64,000 nucleotides of DNA from contig NZ_AQQV01000005.1 in NCBI RefSeq assembly GCF_002088235.1, positions 1-64,000 on the forward strand. The letters run 5' to 3'. A model generated the notes under the pieces. The model was given only the letters and a program-made list of their open reading frames with translations, did not search any database and had not been told where the DNA came from. This DNA comes from Oceanococcus atlanticus (GTDB taxonomy: Bacteria > Pseudomonadota > Gammaproteobacteria > Nevskiales > Oceanococcaceae). A program made the translations under genes and the position numbers. Positions 36,602 through 48,261 of the stretch are shown here, piece by piece. Numbering within the stretch: the first letter of the stretch is position 1; every line of letters starts with the position of its first letter.

Positions 36602-37577
36602 AGCCCGGCCCCTGATGCCAGCGCCAGGCGCTGCGCAGGATGGTGTCCAGGTCGCTGTGCACGCAATGCCAGCCCAGAATCTGGTTGGCGCGGCCCGGGT
36701 TGGCGATCAGCGTGGGCGGGTCGCCGGCGCGCGCCGGGCGAATCTGGCGAGGGATTTCGCGCCCGACCACAGCCTGCGCGGCTTCCAGCACTTCAAGCAC
36801 GCTGTAGCCGTGCCCCAGCCCGAGATTGAACACATCACTGTGGCCGGCTGGCAGGTTGGCAAGATGCTCGGCCGCGCGTAGATGGGCGCTGACCAGATCC
36901 TGCACATGGATGTAGTCGCGCACGCAGGTGCCGTCCGCTGTGGGGTGCTCGGTGCCGAACAGTTGCAGCGTGAAATCGCCCTGCGCCATGGAGCGCAGAA
37001 TATTCGGAATCAGGTGGGTTTCCGGCTCATGCGCCTCACCGATCAGGCCAGACGCATGTGCCCCGGCGGCGTTGAAATAACGCAGGCTGGTGGTGCGCAG
37101 CCCATAGGCGGCCGCGTAGTCGGCGATCATCTGCTCCATGAACAGCTTGGTGCGCCCATACGGCGAGATCGGCCGGGTTGGCGCGGATTCGTCAATCGGC
37201 ACGACTTCGGGGGTGCCGTAAACCGCCGCGGTTGAAGAGAAGATCAGGCGGCTGCAACGGTGACGGCGCATCGCCTCCAGCACTTGCATGGTGCCGCTCA
37301 GATTGGTCTGGTAGTACAGCTGCGGGTTGCTCAGCGATTCCGGAATGATCGACTTGGCGGCGAAATGGATGACCACGTCGGCCTGTGAGGTTTCCAGTGC
37401 CTGGTCCAGCGCAGCGGGGTCCAGCAGGCTGCCCTCGATCAGTAATTCGGCTGGAATGGCGCCCCGATGACCGGTCGACAGATCATCCAGCACGCGCACC
37501 TCGTGCCCCTGATCGAGCAAAAGCCGCGTCATGTGCGAGCCGATGTAGCCCGCGCCGCCGACGACCAGCGTTTTCAT
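36588..37577 (-). CDS. galE: UDP-glucose 4-epimerase
   Basis: A 329-residue short-chain dehydrogenase-type epimerase that interconverts UDP-glucose and UDP-galactose. NAD motif GGAGYIGSHMTRLLLDQGH lies at the N-terminus, the catalytic Ser is in FSSTAAVYG, and the YxxxK pair is in SPYGRTKLFMEQM. RYFNAAGA and the late GTCVRDYIHVQDL are also typical. It may supply UDP-galactose or a related sugar to the polysaccharide locus. The 3' end overlaps the redoxin stop by 14 bases (convergent). Confidence 0.93.
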   Translation of the reverse strand: MKTLVVGGAGYIGSHMTRLLLDQGHEVRVLDDLSTGHRGAIPAELLIEGSLLDPAALDQALETSQADVVIHFAAKSIIPESLSNPQLYYQTNLSGTMQVLEAMRRHRCSRLIFSSTAAVYGTPEVVPIDESAPTRPISPYGRTKLFMEQMIADYAAAYGLRTTSLRYFNAAGAHASGLIGEAHEPETHLIPNILRSMAQGDFTLQLFGTEHPTADGTCVRDYIHVQDLVSAHLRAAEHLANLPAGHSDVFNLGLGHGYSVLEVLEAAQAVVGREIPRQIRPARAGDPPTLIANPGRANQILGWHCVHSDLDTILRSAWRWHQGPGFTST

Positions 37578-37642
37578 TCAGAACCTTGGCATTTGTTATG
37601 GGTTGTGCATTATGGCCATTGCATGCCAAACGGTACAAAACC

Positions 37643-38266
37643 ATGTTGTGTGAACTTCCTCCCAAAGATGTGCTGACCGCAGCCGACGCGTTTCCTGACC
37701 CGTTGCTTGATCAGGTGCCTGAGGGTGAGCAGGAGATCGTGCTGGCCGGCGGTTGCTTCTGGTGCGTTGAGGCGGTCTACCTCAAGGTGGCGGGAGTGAT
37801 CCGGGTTGAATCGGGCTACGCCGGCGGGGACCCCAGCCGGGCCGACTACCGCAGTGTGTGCACCGGGCTGACCGGACATGCCGAGGTGGTGCGCATTCGT
37901 TACGACTCGACCCGGACTTCGCTGGGCCAGTTGCTCAAGGTGTTCTTTGCGGTGGCTCATGATCCGACCCAGCTCAATCGGCAGGGCAATGACCGCGGCA
38001 CTCAGTACCGTTCGGCGGTGTTCTTTGCCAACGATGAGCAACGTCAGGTGGTGCGTGCCTACATTGACCAGCTGGATGCGGCGGGCAAGTTTTCCAGCCC
38101 CATCGTGACCACCCTGGAACCGCTCAAGCAGTTTCACCCGGCTGAGGATTACCACCAGAACTACGCCGCGCTGAATCCTGGCCAGCCTTATATTCAGGCG
38201 GTGGCGTTGCCCAAGGTCGACAAGCTCAAGCAGGTGTTTGCCGACAAGTTGAAAGGGTCGGATTGA
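37643..38266 (+). CDS. msrA: Peptide-methionine (S)-S-oxide reductase
   Basis: A 207-residue MsrA that repairs oxidised methionine. The catalytic motif GGCFWCVEAVY has its nucleophile Cys at residue 38, followed by VIRVESGYAGGDPSRADYRSV and the AEDYHQNYAALNPGQPY segment near the C-terminus. The start at 37643 was chosen because the frame upstream runs antisense through galE. The N-terminal extension before the motif is a little longer than in the shortest forms. A 155-bp gap to transketolase follows. Confidence 0.92.
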   Translation: MLCELPPKDVLTAADAFPDPLLDQVPEGEQEIVLAGGCFWCVEAVYLKVAGVIRVESGYAGGDPSRADYRSVCTGLTGHAEVVRIRYDSTRTSLGQLLKVFFAVAHDPTQLNRQGNDRGTQYRSAVFFANDEQRQVVRAYIDQLDAAGKFSSPIVTTLEPLKQFHPAEDYHQNYAALNPGQPYIQAVALPKVDKLKQVFADKLKGSD

Positions 38267-38344
38267 ATCGAGCGCGTGGTGCCTGCCTGAGCGCGCTTTG
38301 ACCTGCGCTTTGGGCCTGCGGCTGCAGCTAACCCATCGGTCAGC

Positions 38345-38374
38345 TTGCCGAAAAACGCCGATTTCAGCGACAAT
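38345..38374 (+). promoter_or_regulatory. Candidate sigma-70 promoter for the tkt operon
   Basis: TTGCCG (38345-38350) and GACAAT (38369-38374) are separated by 18 bases, each matching 4-5 of 6 consensus bases, 48 bases before the transketolase ATG. A CATAAT at 38403-38408 would give a very short leader and is less likely. The rest of the 155-bp gap holds no other structure I can see. Confidence 0.35.
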
Positions 38375-38421
38375 ACGCCCCCATTCTGTCGCGTGCCAGC
38401 GGCATAATCTCAGAGAAATCA

Positions 38422-41452
<3,031 letters not shown>

Positions 41453-41464
41453 GACCCGCATCCG

Positions 41465-41842
41465 ATGACCGACAAACGTCGTCACCACGACTTCGCGGCC
41501 TGGAAGGAAGCGATGGAGTTGGTGACGGCGGTTTACCGTCTGACCGATCAGTTTCCGCCGACCGAGCGTAACGGGCTGGCGGCGGATCTGCGGCGCACGG
41601 TGACATCGGTGCCTTCGCTGCTGGCTGAAGGCTCCGCGCGGATGACGCGCGGTGGTCTGGTGACCTACGTGGATGCGGCGCGTGGCGCACTGGCTCAGGT
41701 TGAAACCCAGTTGGCCATTGCCTACCGGCTGGAGTTTGCCCCGCCCAATGCCGATATCGACCAGCGCATTCCGCATCTGTTCGAGAAACTCGCCAGCATG
41801 ATCAAAGTCCTGCAAGCCGAGCAGGCCAACCGAAAAACGTGA
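41465..41842 (+). CDS. Four-helix bundle protein (S23/IVP family)
   Basis: A 125-residue helical protein of the four-helix bundle family first seen in 23S rRNA intervening sequences. Typical stretches are [20 protein letters not shown] near the start, [20 protein letters not shown], and [20 protein letters not shown] with an [15 protein letters not shown] helix. The function of the family is unknown. It sits inside a glycolytic operon, 12 bases after gap and just before pgk, its TGA falling 5 bases before the likely pgk ATG. Its fixed place suggests co-expression with glycolysis rather than a mobile origin, but it could be a passenger. Confidence 0.8.
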   Translation: MTDKRRHHDFAAWKEAMELVTAVYRLTDQFPPTERNGLAADLRRTVTSVPSLLAEGSARMTRGGLVTYVDAARGALAQVETQLAIAYRLEFAPPNADIDQRIPHLFEKLASMIKVLQAEQANRKT

Positions 41843-41847
41843 ACACC

Positions 41848-43023
41848 ATGCCCATACTGCGCATGAATGATCAGGATCTCGCTGCCAAGCGCGTGCTGAT
41901 TCGTCAGGACCTCAACGTACCCATTGCCAACGGCAAGGTCAGCTCCGATGCGCGGATTCGCGCGTCCCTGCCGACCCTGAAGAAGGCCCTGGATGCGGGC
42001 GCTGCGGTGATGGTCGCCTCGCACCTCGGTCGCCCCAAGGAGGGCGTGGTCAGCGAAGAACATTCGCTGGCGCCGGTGGCCGCGCATCTGTCCACCCTGC
42101 TTGGTCAGGAGGTGCCGTTGATCAAGAACTGGCGGCAGGGCGTGGATGTGGCGCCGGGGCAACTGGTCATGCTCGAAAACGTGCGTTTCGAGAAAGGCGA
42201 GAAGGCCAACGACGAACAGCTTTCGCGTGATCTGGCGGCGTTGTGTGACATTTACGTCATGGATGCCTTCGGCACCGCGCACCGTGCTCAGGCCTCGACG
42301 CACGGCGTCGCGCGTTTTGCGCCGGTCGCCTGTGCCGGACCTTTGCTGGCGGCCGAACTGGAAGCGCTGGGCGCGGCCCTGAAAGCCCCCAAGCGACCGC
42401 TGGCCGTTATCGTGGGCGGCTCCAAGGTTTCGACCAAACTGGAGTTGCTGGAAAACCTGGCCCAGGTGGCCGACCGCTTGATTCTGGGCGGTGGTATCGC
42501 CAACACCTTTCTTGCCGCCGCAGGTCACAAGGTGGGCAAATCCCTGTACGAGCCCGATCTGATCGGCGCGGCCAAGCATGTGATGCGCGTGATGCAGAGT
42601 CGCGGTGCGGAAATCCCGCTGCCGGTGGACGTGGTTGCAGCGGTCGAGTTTTCCTCTGAAGCGCATCCGGAGATTCGTCCTGTGGATGAGGTTGAGGACG
42701 ACGAGATGATCCTCGATGTGGGGCCAAGAACCCGCGAAATTCTGGCCGCCACCCTGGATGGTGCCGGGACCATCGTGTGGAATGGCCCGCTGGGCGTGTT
42801 CGAGATCGAGCAGTTTGCCGGCGGGACCGAATCGCTGTCGCGAGCCATCGCCGAGAGTGCCGCATTCTCCATCGCCGGTGGTGGAGACACCCTGGCGGCG
42901 ATCGACAAGTACGGCATCAAGGATCAGGTGTCCTACATTTCAACCGGTGGCGGTGCGTTTCTGGAATTCATGGAAGGCAAAACGCTGCCAGCGGTGGCAA
43001 TTCTGGAGGAGCGCGCCGCTTAA
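41848..43023 (+). CDS. pgk: Phosphoglycerate kinase
   Basis: A 391-residue glycolytic kinase. The N-terminal [13 protein letters not shown] and [10 protein letters not shown], the basic patch [14 protein letters not shown], the hinge and the ATP-site [14 protein letters not shown] with [16 protein letters not shown] are present. The ATG at 41848 matches family length ([11 protein letters not shown]); a GTG at 41839 that overlaps the previous stop is the alternative. A short hairpin (43047-43068) follows the stop. Confidence 0.96.
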   Translation: MPILRMNDQDLAAKRVLIRQDLNVPIANGKVSSDARIRASLPTLKKALDAGAAVMVASHLGRPKEGVVSEEHSLAPVAAHLSTLLGQEVPLIKNWRQGVDVAPGQLVMLENVRFEKGEKANDEQLSRDLAALCDIYVMDAFGTAHRAQASTHGVARFAPVACAGPLLAAELEALGAALKAPKRPLAVIVGGSKVSTKLELLENLAQVADRLILGGGIANTFLAAAGHKVGKSLYEPDLIGAAKHVMRVMQSRGAEIPLPVDVVAAVEFSSEAHPEIRPVDEVEDDEMILDVGPRTREILAATLDGAGTIVWNGPLGVFEIEQFAGGTESLSRAIAESAAFSIAGGGDTLAAIDKYGIKDQVSYISTGGGAFLEFMEGKTLPAVAILEERAA

Positions 43024-43046
43024 ATCCGGCTCGCTTTTCCATTTTG

Positions 43047-43068
43047 ACCCTGCGCTGTCCCGCAGGGT
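43047..43068 (+). terminator. Hairpin downstream of pgk
   Basis: ACCCTGCG (43047-43054) and CGCAGGGT (43061-43068) form a perfect 8-bp stem with a 6-base loop, 24 bases after the pgk stop. No T-run follows on the plus strand, so termination may be partial or need Rho. Confidence 0.35.
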
Positions 43069-43082
43069 AGCTGCCGCTCGTA

Positions 43083-43111
43083 TTGAAACGGTCACAAAAT
43101 CAAGCCATTAT
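43083..43111 (+). promoter_or_regulatory. Candidate sigma-70 promoter for the HNH gene
   Basis: TTGAAA (43083-43088), a 17-base spacer, then CATTAT (43106-43111), about 39 bases before the ATG at 43150. The -35 matches 5 of 6 and the -10 matches 4 of 6 consensus bases. It suggests the HNH gene has its own promoter apart from the tkt-pgk run. Confidence 0.45.
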
Positions 43112-43149
43112 GCTGTTCGTGTTTGACTGCTACGGCGTGACACGAAACC

Positions 43150-43716
43150 ATGACCGGTGCGATTCCCAAACTTCTCAAGCTCAGCGCAGGCGGACTTCCC
43201 GTCGCCTGGATCGACTGGCAGCGCGCGGTGTGTCTTTACATGGAAGACAAGGTGCTGTGGGAGGCGGGTGAGCAGGAAATCGTCATCCGTGGCGGTATCA
43301 ATCGCGCGACCGGGCAGCAGACCCTGTTCAACATGTCCTCGATCATTGCGGTCAACGATCGCTCGCGGATCTGGGAGAGCGGTGGCACGTTCGCCCTGAC
43401 CCGACGCCGGCTGTATGCCCGCGATCGCGGTTTGTGCCTGTACTGCGGGACCCATCTGTCCGAATCCAGCATGACCATGGACCACGTCAAGCCGCGCGCG
43501 CAACGTGGTCATCATTGCTGGGAGAACGTGGTCTCCTCGTGTCGCGCGTGCAATCAGAAAAAAGGTTGCCGCACGCCGGAGGCGGCCAGCATGCCGTTGC
43601 TTGCGGTGCCGTATGCGCCGAATGTTGCGGAAATGCTGATTCTGTCGGGCCGTCATGTGATGACCGACCAGATGGATTATCTGGAGCGTTTCCTGGATCT
43701 GAACAAGGTGGCCTGA
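43150..43716 (+). CDS. HNH endonuclease family protein
   Basis: A 188-residue protein with a C-terminal HNH domain. Metal-binding Cys pairs CLYC (96-99) and CRAC (131-134) frame the MDHVKPRAQRG motif (catalytic His112) and WENVVSSC (Asn126). Similar stand-alone HNH proteins are widespread in proteobacterial chromosomes and are not linked to phage packaging. It is followed by no other nuclease or restriction gene. The cellular target is unknown. Confidence 0.8.
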   Translation: MTGAIPKLLKLSAGGLPVAWIDWQRAVCLYMEDKVLWEAGEQEIVIRGGINRATGQQTLFNMSSIIAVNDRSRIWESGGTFALTRRRLYARDRGLCLYCGTHLSESSMTMDHVKPRAQRGHHCWENVVSSCRACNQKKGCRTPEAASMPLLAVPYAPNVAEMLILSGRHVMTDQMDYLERFLDLNKVA

Positions 43717-43726
43717 GGCAAAGGAA

Positions 43727-43748
43727 GCGGCCGGCATGCGCCGACCGC
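43727..43748. terminator. Hairpin in the convergent gap after the HNH gene
   Basis: GCGGCCGGC (43727-43735) and GCCGACCGC (43740-43748) pair at 8 of 9 positions around a 4-base loop. It lies in the 42-bp gap between two converging genes and could slow transcription from both sides. There is no T-run. Confidence 0.35.
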
Positions 43749-43758
43749 TCCCGCCGTG

Positions 43759-46416
43759 TCAGTTCTCGACCCAGTAATTCAGGACCTCGAAACTTTGTCC
43801 TGAGCTGTGTTCGTCGTAGATGTAGGCGAACAGGCCCCAGTTGTAGTCATCTCCTGCGTCAAAGGCTGCCTGTGAAATGTTGGCTACAGCGCCCTGGTAG
43901 ATGGTTTCACTGCCATGGGTTGTTTCCAGTGCATCACCGCTGCCGCTGCCGACCGAGAAACCGCCGATGACATAGGCGCCCGCGCCACCGGTGGCGCGCA
44001 CATCGAGCGACCAGGCAGTCTGGTAATCCACACCGGTCGAGGTTGAATTGAACTCCTCGATGGTGGCGGTGGTCTGTCCACCGCCCTGGCCGACCGAGGC
44101 TTCGGTCGATTGCAGGCCGGTGTAACGGTTGAGCAGGGCATTCTTGTCGGCCCGGCTGGGGTAGCTGGTGACGTCGCCACGGCTGTGGTCAAACACGTCG
44201 CTGCCAATGCGCAGCGAGGCCTGATCGACAATCTGGTTGTAGTACTCCAGCGTTACCAAAGCGGTGATCGGATCGCGCGACAGATTGATGTGCACCTCCT
44301 CGCCGACCAGGGTCGGGTCGGGATGGCTGAGCAGCGTGTAGGTGTAAACATCAATCGGTACCACCGTCAGGATCACCGAATCTTCCAAGGGGCCGGTTTC
44401 GTACACCAGCGAGGTGCGCAACGAATAGGCCGTGCTGGTCCAGCGGTTGATGGTTTTGGAAATGCTGGCGGTGACTTCCAGCGAGTTGTTGGTTACCGGT
44501 GCGCCGGCGCCAAAACCGGCAAACAGGCGGCCGGTGACCGTGGTGCTCTGGGTGCTGGTGGTGCCGGAACTGACCGCGCGACCGAAGGCGGTGCGACAGG
44601 AATCGCTGAGGTTCTGGCCCAGATCTTCGGCGCAGGGCGCGCCGGCCAGTGCGGCGATCAGCAGCGGTTGGGTGAACACCAGCTGGTGGCTGCCCTCGCT
44701 GTACTTGATCGCCACCGTGCCATCGTCCAACTCGCTATCCGGTAACAGCACCTGCGGGTGATAGTTGGGTGATCCGCCGATGCTGAAGCGTTTGTCGGTG
44801 CGGATTTCCTTGATCAGGCTCCAGCCGTTGACCTGATCATGCCCCCACACCATCAAGGCCTGGTATTCGTTGATCGTGCCGGCTTCGCGCTGGCTGTACA
44901 TCACGATGTTGTCGCGTCCATCCAGGGTCACGTCACCGGCAGCCACGGCAACCGAGCGCCAGTTGAAGTTGAAGTTGTCTTCGCGGTCGTAGGCATACCA
45001 GTACAGCGAGGCAATGGTCGACGGGCCGTTCTCGGCATCGTCATCATCGTCGTACAGGGTCAGCGTATCGGGCGTGCTGCGCAGCGACTGAAACAGACGT
45101 TGATTGACCAGGAATTCGGCCGCGCCATCACCGTCCACATCGGCAGTGACCAGCGCAACGTAGTTGATCGCCTGCTGGGTCCCGGAGCCTTCGTTGTAGT
45201 GCTCGCCATTGGGCGGTAGTTCGGCATCCTGCAACACGGCCGGCTCAGAGCCTGCGGCGAGCAGGCTGAAGTTCTGCTTGGCATCGTCGAGCACCTGGAT
45301 GGCGTGCCGGAAGCTGCTCACCGGTGCGTTGCTGTTGACCCCACCGATCTGGTTGAGTCCGGCCAGCACCACTTCGTCCAGGCTGTCGCCGTCCACATCG
45401 CCAAGGGCCAGATTGCCGAACACGGCACGCTGCGTGCCGTTGCCGTTGTCATATTCGATCTGGCCGGATTCAAGCGTGCTGAACTGGGTGCCGGCATCAT
45501 CCACGATGAGGTAGCGGTGCTCCGCGCCGGACAGCGCATTGTTGGTTGAGGTGAGGTTGCCGGCATTGACCAGCACAGCCAATTCCTCGGCCCGGTCATA
45601 GTCCAGATTGCCGGCTTCGATCACCATGTGGGCAATGTTGTAGGTGCTCTTGGGCAAGGACAGCGACAGACCGTTGAAGCTGAATGCGCCGGCCTCGTTC
45701 TGCAGCATTTTGAGCTGTGCATCGCCATTGGCGTTGATCAGCCCGAGGGCGAGATCCGCATCACCGTCACCGTCGAAATCCCCGGCGCCGATGAACAGGG
45801 CGCTGTAACTGCCGTTGTCGACTGCGACAGGATTGCTCAAAGCGAAGTTCTGCGCCGCATCCTGCTGGATGACCAGCTCCACATCGCCGTCGTCCTGATA
45901 CACCACCACGGTCTCATCCAGGCCGTCGCTATCGATGTCGGCCACCACGGCGCGGCGTTTGGCCTGCAGGTTCATCCACGTCGTGCTGTTCGCGCTTGCA
46001 TCGTGGAGCACCTCCCAGTTGTAGCTGTTGTTGCTGCCCGGTATCAGATTGGTCAGCGTCATCTGGTTCTGTGTGGCGCTGTTGTCGACCACGCCGGCAT
46101 CTTCCAGCGGCACGCCGAACAGCATGACCTCGCGGTATTTATTGATGGCCATGGCGCTGCCCATCGGCGCGAAATCGTCGGGCAGGGCATCGCCATCGTT
46201 GTCGACGCGTGCGCTCGCGGTGGTGTCGATGCCGAGGTCATCCAGGACCTCTTGCACCGAGTTGTTGGCGCTGTTGCCGCCGCCGGGTGCAGCGGTCGGC
46301 GCCGGGCTGTTGCTGGGCTGTGGCGTATCGCCACCGCCGCCCCCACCGCCGCCTCCACAGGCAAGCAAAGAGGCCCCAAACAGGGCAATGGCGGCGGACT
46401 GACTGAGAATTTTCAT
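43759..46416 (-). CDS. FG-GAP/VCBS-repeat lipoprotein
   Basis: An 885-residue predicted lipoprotein. The signal peptide ends in the lipobox LLAC (Cys20), followed by nine glycines. Residues about 80-560 hold several beta-propeller-type repeats with calcium-like loops, for example VADIDSDGLDETVVVYQDDG, AGDFDGDGDADLALGL, LGDVDGDSLDEVVLAG and VTADVDGDGAAEFLVN. The C-terminal third is a beta-rich region without a family I know. It is probably a surface or periplasmic adhesin-like or binding protein. The start at 46416 was chosen for the signal peptide. It diverges from the TetR gene across 214 bases. Confidence 0.75.
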   Translation of the reverse strand: MKILSQSAAIALFGASLLACGGGGGGGGGDTPQPSNSPAPTAAPGGGNSANNSVQEVLDDLGIDTTASARVDNDGDALPDDFAPMGSAMAINKYREVMLFGVPLEDAGVVDNSATQNQMTLTNLIPGSNNSYNWEVLHDASANSTTWMNLQAKRRAVVADIDSDGLDETVVVYQDDGDVELVIQQDAAQNFALSNPVAVDNGSYSALFIGAGDFDGDGDADLALGLINANGDAQLKMLQNEAGAFSFNGLSLSLPKSTYNIAHMVIEAGNLDYDRAEELAVLVNAGNLTSTNNALSGAEHRYLIVDDAGTQFSTLESGQIEYDNGNGTQRAVFGNLALGDVDGDSLDEVVLAGLNQIGGVNSNAPVSSFRHAIQVLDDAKQNFSLLAAGSEPAVLQDAELPPNGEHYNEGSGTQQAINYVALVTADVDGDGAAEFLVNQRLFQSLRSTPDTLTLYDDDDDAENGPSTIASLYWYAYDREDNFNFNWRSVAVAAGDVTLDGRDNIVMYSQREAGTINEYQALMVWGHDQVNGWSLIKEIRTDKRFSIGGSPNYHPQVLLPDSELDDGTVAIKYSEGSHQLVFTQPLLIAALAGAPCAEDLGQNLSDSCRTAFGRAVSSGTTSTQSTTVTGRLFAGFGAGAPVTNNSLEVTASISKTINRWTSTAYSLRTSLVYETGPLEDSVILTVVPIDVYTYTLLSHPDPTLVGEEVHINLSRDPITALVTLEYYNQIVDQASLRIGSDVFDHSRGDVTSYPSRADKNALLNRYTGLQSTEASVGQGGGQTTATIEEFNSTSTGVDYQTAWSLDVRATGGAGAYVIGGFSVGSGSGDALETTHGSETIYQGAVANISQAAFDAGDDYNWGLFAYIYDEHSSGQSFEVLNYWVEN

Positions 46417-46554
46417 GTGACTCCCTCCCACGGATAGTGTTTTGGCGACGCATAAACGCGTCCCTGTAAGCACAAGCAGGGAGTGAAGGATTTTTTGCCC
46501 ATCGTGATCCGCCGTGCCGCGTCGGTGTGCGTCACCGGTGCCGAATCAAAGAAC

Positions 46555-46585
46555 TGTTGACAGTGTTAAGTTAACAGTGTGAACA
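46555..46585. promoter_or_regulatory. 31-bp palindromic operator upstream of the TetR gene
   Basis: The core TGTTAAGTTAACA is a perfect 13-bp palindrome centred on base 46570. Extending outward, 13 of 15 positions on each side pair, giving a 31-bp dyad. It holds two direct copies of ACAGTGT (46560-46566 and 46574-46580) and a perfect -35 TTGACA (46557-46562). This fits autorepression by the TetR-family protein encoded 46 bases downstream. It lies closer to the TetR gene than to the divergent lipoprotein gene, which may or may not be controlled too. Confidence 0.65.
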
Positions 46586-46630
46586 TTATTCCGCCATCAT
46601 GATTTAGCCGTACTTGCTCAGGAGTTTGCG

Positions 46631-47302
46631 TTGGCCAGAAAACCCTTATCGGATGATGCCCGCAGCCAGCGTCGCGAGGACATCCTCGACAGTGCCATGG
46701 CCGTGTTTGAGCGCGACGGCGGCCTGGATGCCCTGAGTTTTCGCAAATTGGCCACCCATCTGGGTCTGAGCTACTCCGCGCCGTACCGTTACTTCCGCAA
46801 CAAGGACGAACTGGTCAATGCCTTGCGGGCGCGTGCCTATCGCTGGATCGAATCGGAGATGCGCAAGGCCACACAGGACATCGACGACCCCGCCGAGCGT
46901 CTGGTGGGCCTGGCTCAGACCTACATCAAATCAGGTCTGACCCGCCCGCAGCGTTACGCGCTGCTGTTTTTCAACCTGGACAACACCGATGTGGCGCGTC
47001 ATTCGATCGAGTTTCGCCGGGCCAAGCACGATGCCCTGGATATCTGCACCCAGGTCATCGCCCAGGCCCAGCGCGCCGGTCAGTTGCCCGCGCATATCGA
47101 TCCACTGAGCGCCAGCCATCTGTTCTGGATCGCCGCGCACGGTTTGGTGTCGCTGGAAGTGTCCGGTCAGTTCGGCATGGGGCGCGATGTGGCGACCTTG
47201 ACGCCGCTGGTGATTCATACCCTGCGTGCCGGCATGGCACAGCCATACGATGCGGACGCCGTGATGAGCAGTCCGCTGAAGGAGACCACACGACATGCAT
47301 AA
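46631..47302 (+). CDS. TetR-family transcriptional regulator
   Basis: A 223-residue regulator. The N-terminal helix-turn-helix spans about residues 15-60 (REDILDSAMAVFERDGG, LSFRKLATHLGLSYSAPYRY, FRNKDELVNALRARAY), and the C-terminal ligand domain is TetR_C-like. The start is TTG at 46631, preceded by a good CAGGAG site 6 bases away. It overlaps the next gene by 8 bases, so it is coupled to the ferritin-like gene it probably controls. The ligand could be the hydrophobic substrate of that operon. Confidence 0.88.
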   Translation: MARKPLSDDARSQRREDILDSAMAVFERDGGLDALSFRKLATHLGLSYSAPYRYFRNKDELVNALRARAYRWIESEMRKATQDIDDPAERLVGLAQTYIKSGLTRPQRYALLFFNLDNTDVARHSIEFRRAKHDALDICTQVIAQAQRAGQLPAHIDPLSASHLFWIAAHGLVSLEVSGQFGMGRDVATLTPLVIHTLRAGMAQPYDADAVMSSPLKETTRHA

Positions 47303-48191
47303 GCCATCCCAGGGGCCGATGCCTCAGCCGCGCAAAATCCCTTTCGAGTTTCCGGATGATCTGAACCCGATCTGGAAAGCCGACGATCCCGAATTCTGCG
47401 CCATGGTCAATGGGGCCTCCATCACCATGCCGTTTCTTGAACCTTTTCTGATCAAGACCGTGCGTGAGGCCACGGCCGACATGGACGAGGGGTACGTCAA
47501 GGATGCCGGGCGTGCATTCAACACCCAGGAGCAGTATCACTTCACGGCGCATCGCCGTTTCAACGAGTTGCTCAAGGCCAAGGGGTATCCGGAACTGGCC
47601 CTTATCGAGCAGGATCTGAAGCGCCATTACGACAAGCTCAAAGGGCAGCCGCTGCGCAAGCGCATGGCTTACACCGCCGGTTTTGAGGCCATGACGCTGG
47701 GCGTGACCAAATGGCTGGTTGATCAGCGGGTCGAGCTGTTTGGTGGCTCGGACACGCGGGTGGCGTCGTTCATTCTGTGGCACTTCGTCGAAGAGTCAGA
47801 GCACAAATGCGTGGCTCATGATGTCTATCAGACGGTGTTCGGCGGCAGCCTTGGGGCCTACTTTGCCCGCGTGCTCGGGGTTTTTCATGGCTCCGGCGCG
47901 GTGGCCTGGTACTCCATGCGCGGCTACAAGGCCATCCTCAAGAAAGACGGGCGCTGGCGCAATGTGCGCTCGCGCCTGCGTCTGGCACGTCGTCTGTGGG
48001 GCTTTGCTCGCTATGTCGTGCCTTATCTGCTGCGCGCGGCTCTGCCCGGGCATGATCCGCGGCATGAAAAGGAGTTGCGCTGGGTCGAGGAGTGGATTGC
48101 GGGCTATAGCCAGTGCCCCGAGGATCAGGTGCCATTGCTGGACACCCGCGACCCGAATATTCCGGTGCCGTTTGTGGCGCGCGCGGCTTAG
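47295..48191 (+). CDS. Ferritin-like diiron protein (annotated family: metal-dependent hydrolase, PF10118)
   Basis: A 298-residue protein of the family called predicted metal-dependent hydrolase. The residues form a classic diiron-carboxylate pattern: Glu49 (FLEPFLIK), Glu79-x2-His82 (TQEQYHF), Glu131 (GFEAMT) and Glu167-x2-His170 (VEESEHK), each on a predicted helix. This suggests a ferritin-like oxidase or oxygenase rather than a hydrolase, which is my inference. The gene overlaps tetR by 8 bases and is followed at 70 bases by a styrene-oxide-isomerase-like gene. A pair of oxygenase and epoxide isomerase is one possible reading. Confidence 0.75.
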   Translation: MHKPSQGPMPQPRKIPFEFPDDLNPIWKADDPEFCAMVNGASITMPFLEPFLIKTVREATADMDEGYVKDAGRAFNTQEQYHFTAHRRFNELLKAKGYPELALIEQDLKRHYDKLKGQPLRKRMAYTAGFEAMTLGVTKWLVDQRVELFGGSDTRVASFILWHFVEESEHKCVAHDVYQTVFGGSLGAYFARVLGVFHGSGAVAWYSMRGYKAILKKDGRWRNVRSRLRLARRLWGFARYVVPYLLRAALPGHDPRHEKELRWVEEWIAGYSQCPEDQVPLLDTRDPNIPVPFVARAA

Positions 48192-48261
48192 CCCGAACAG
48201 CCTGTATACCAAGCAAAGTGCGGCGCGGCATCGCGCGGCAAACAAAAACACGAGGACAAAC

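Noticed and set aside
47719-48261. N-terminal extension of the isomerase-like protein upstream of 48262
   Set aside because: The added part runs out of frame over the diiron-like gene; the ATG at 48262 has a GAGGAC site and gives the family length.
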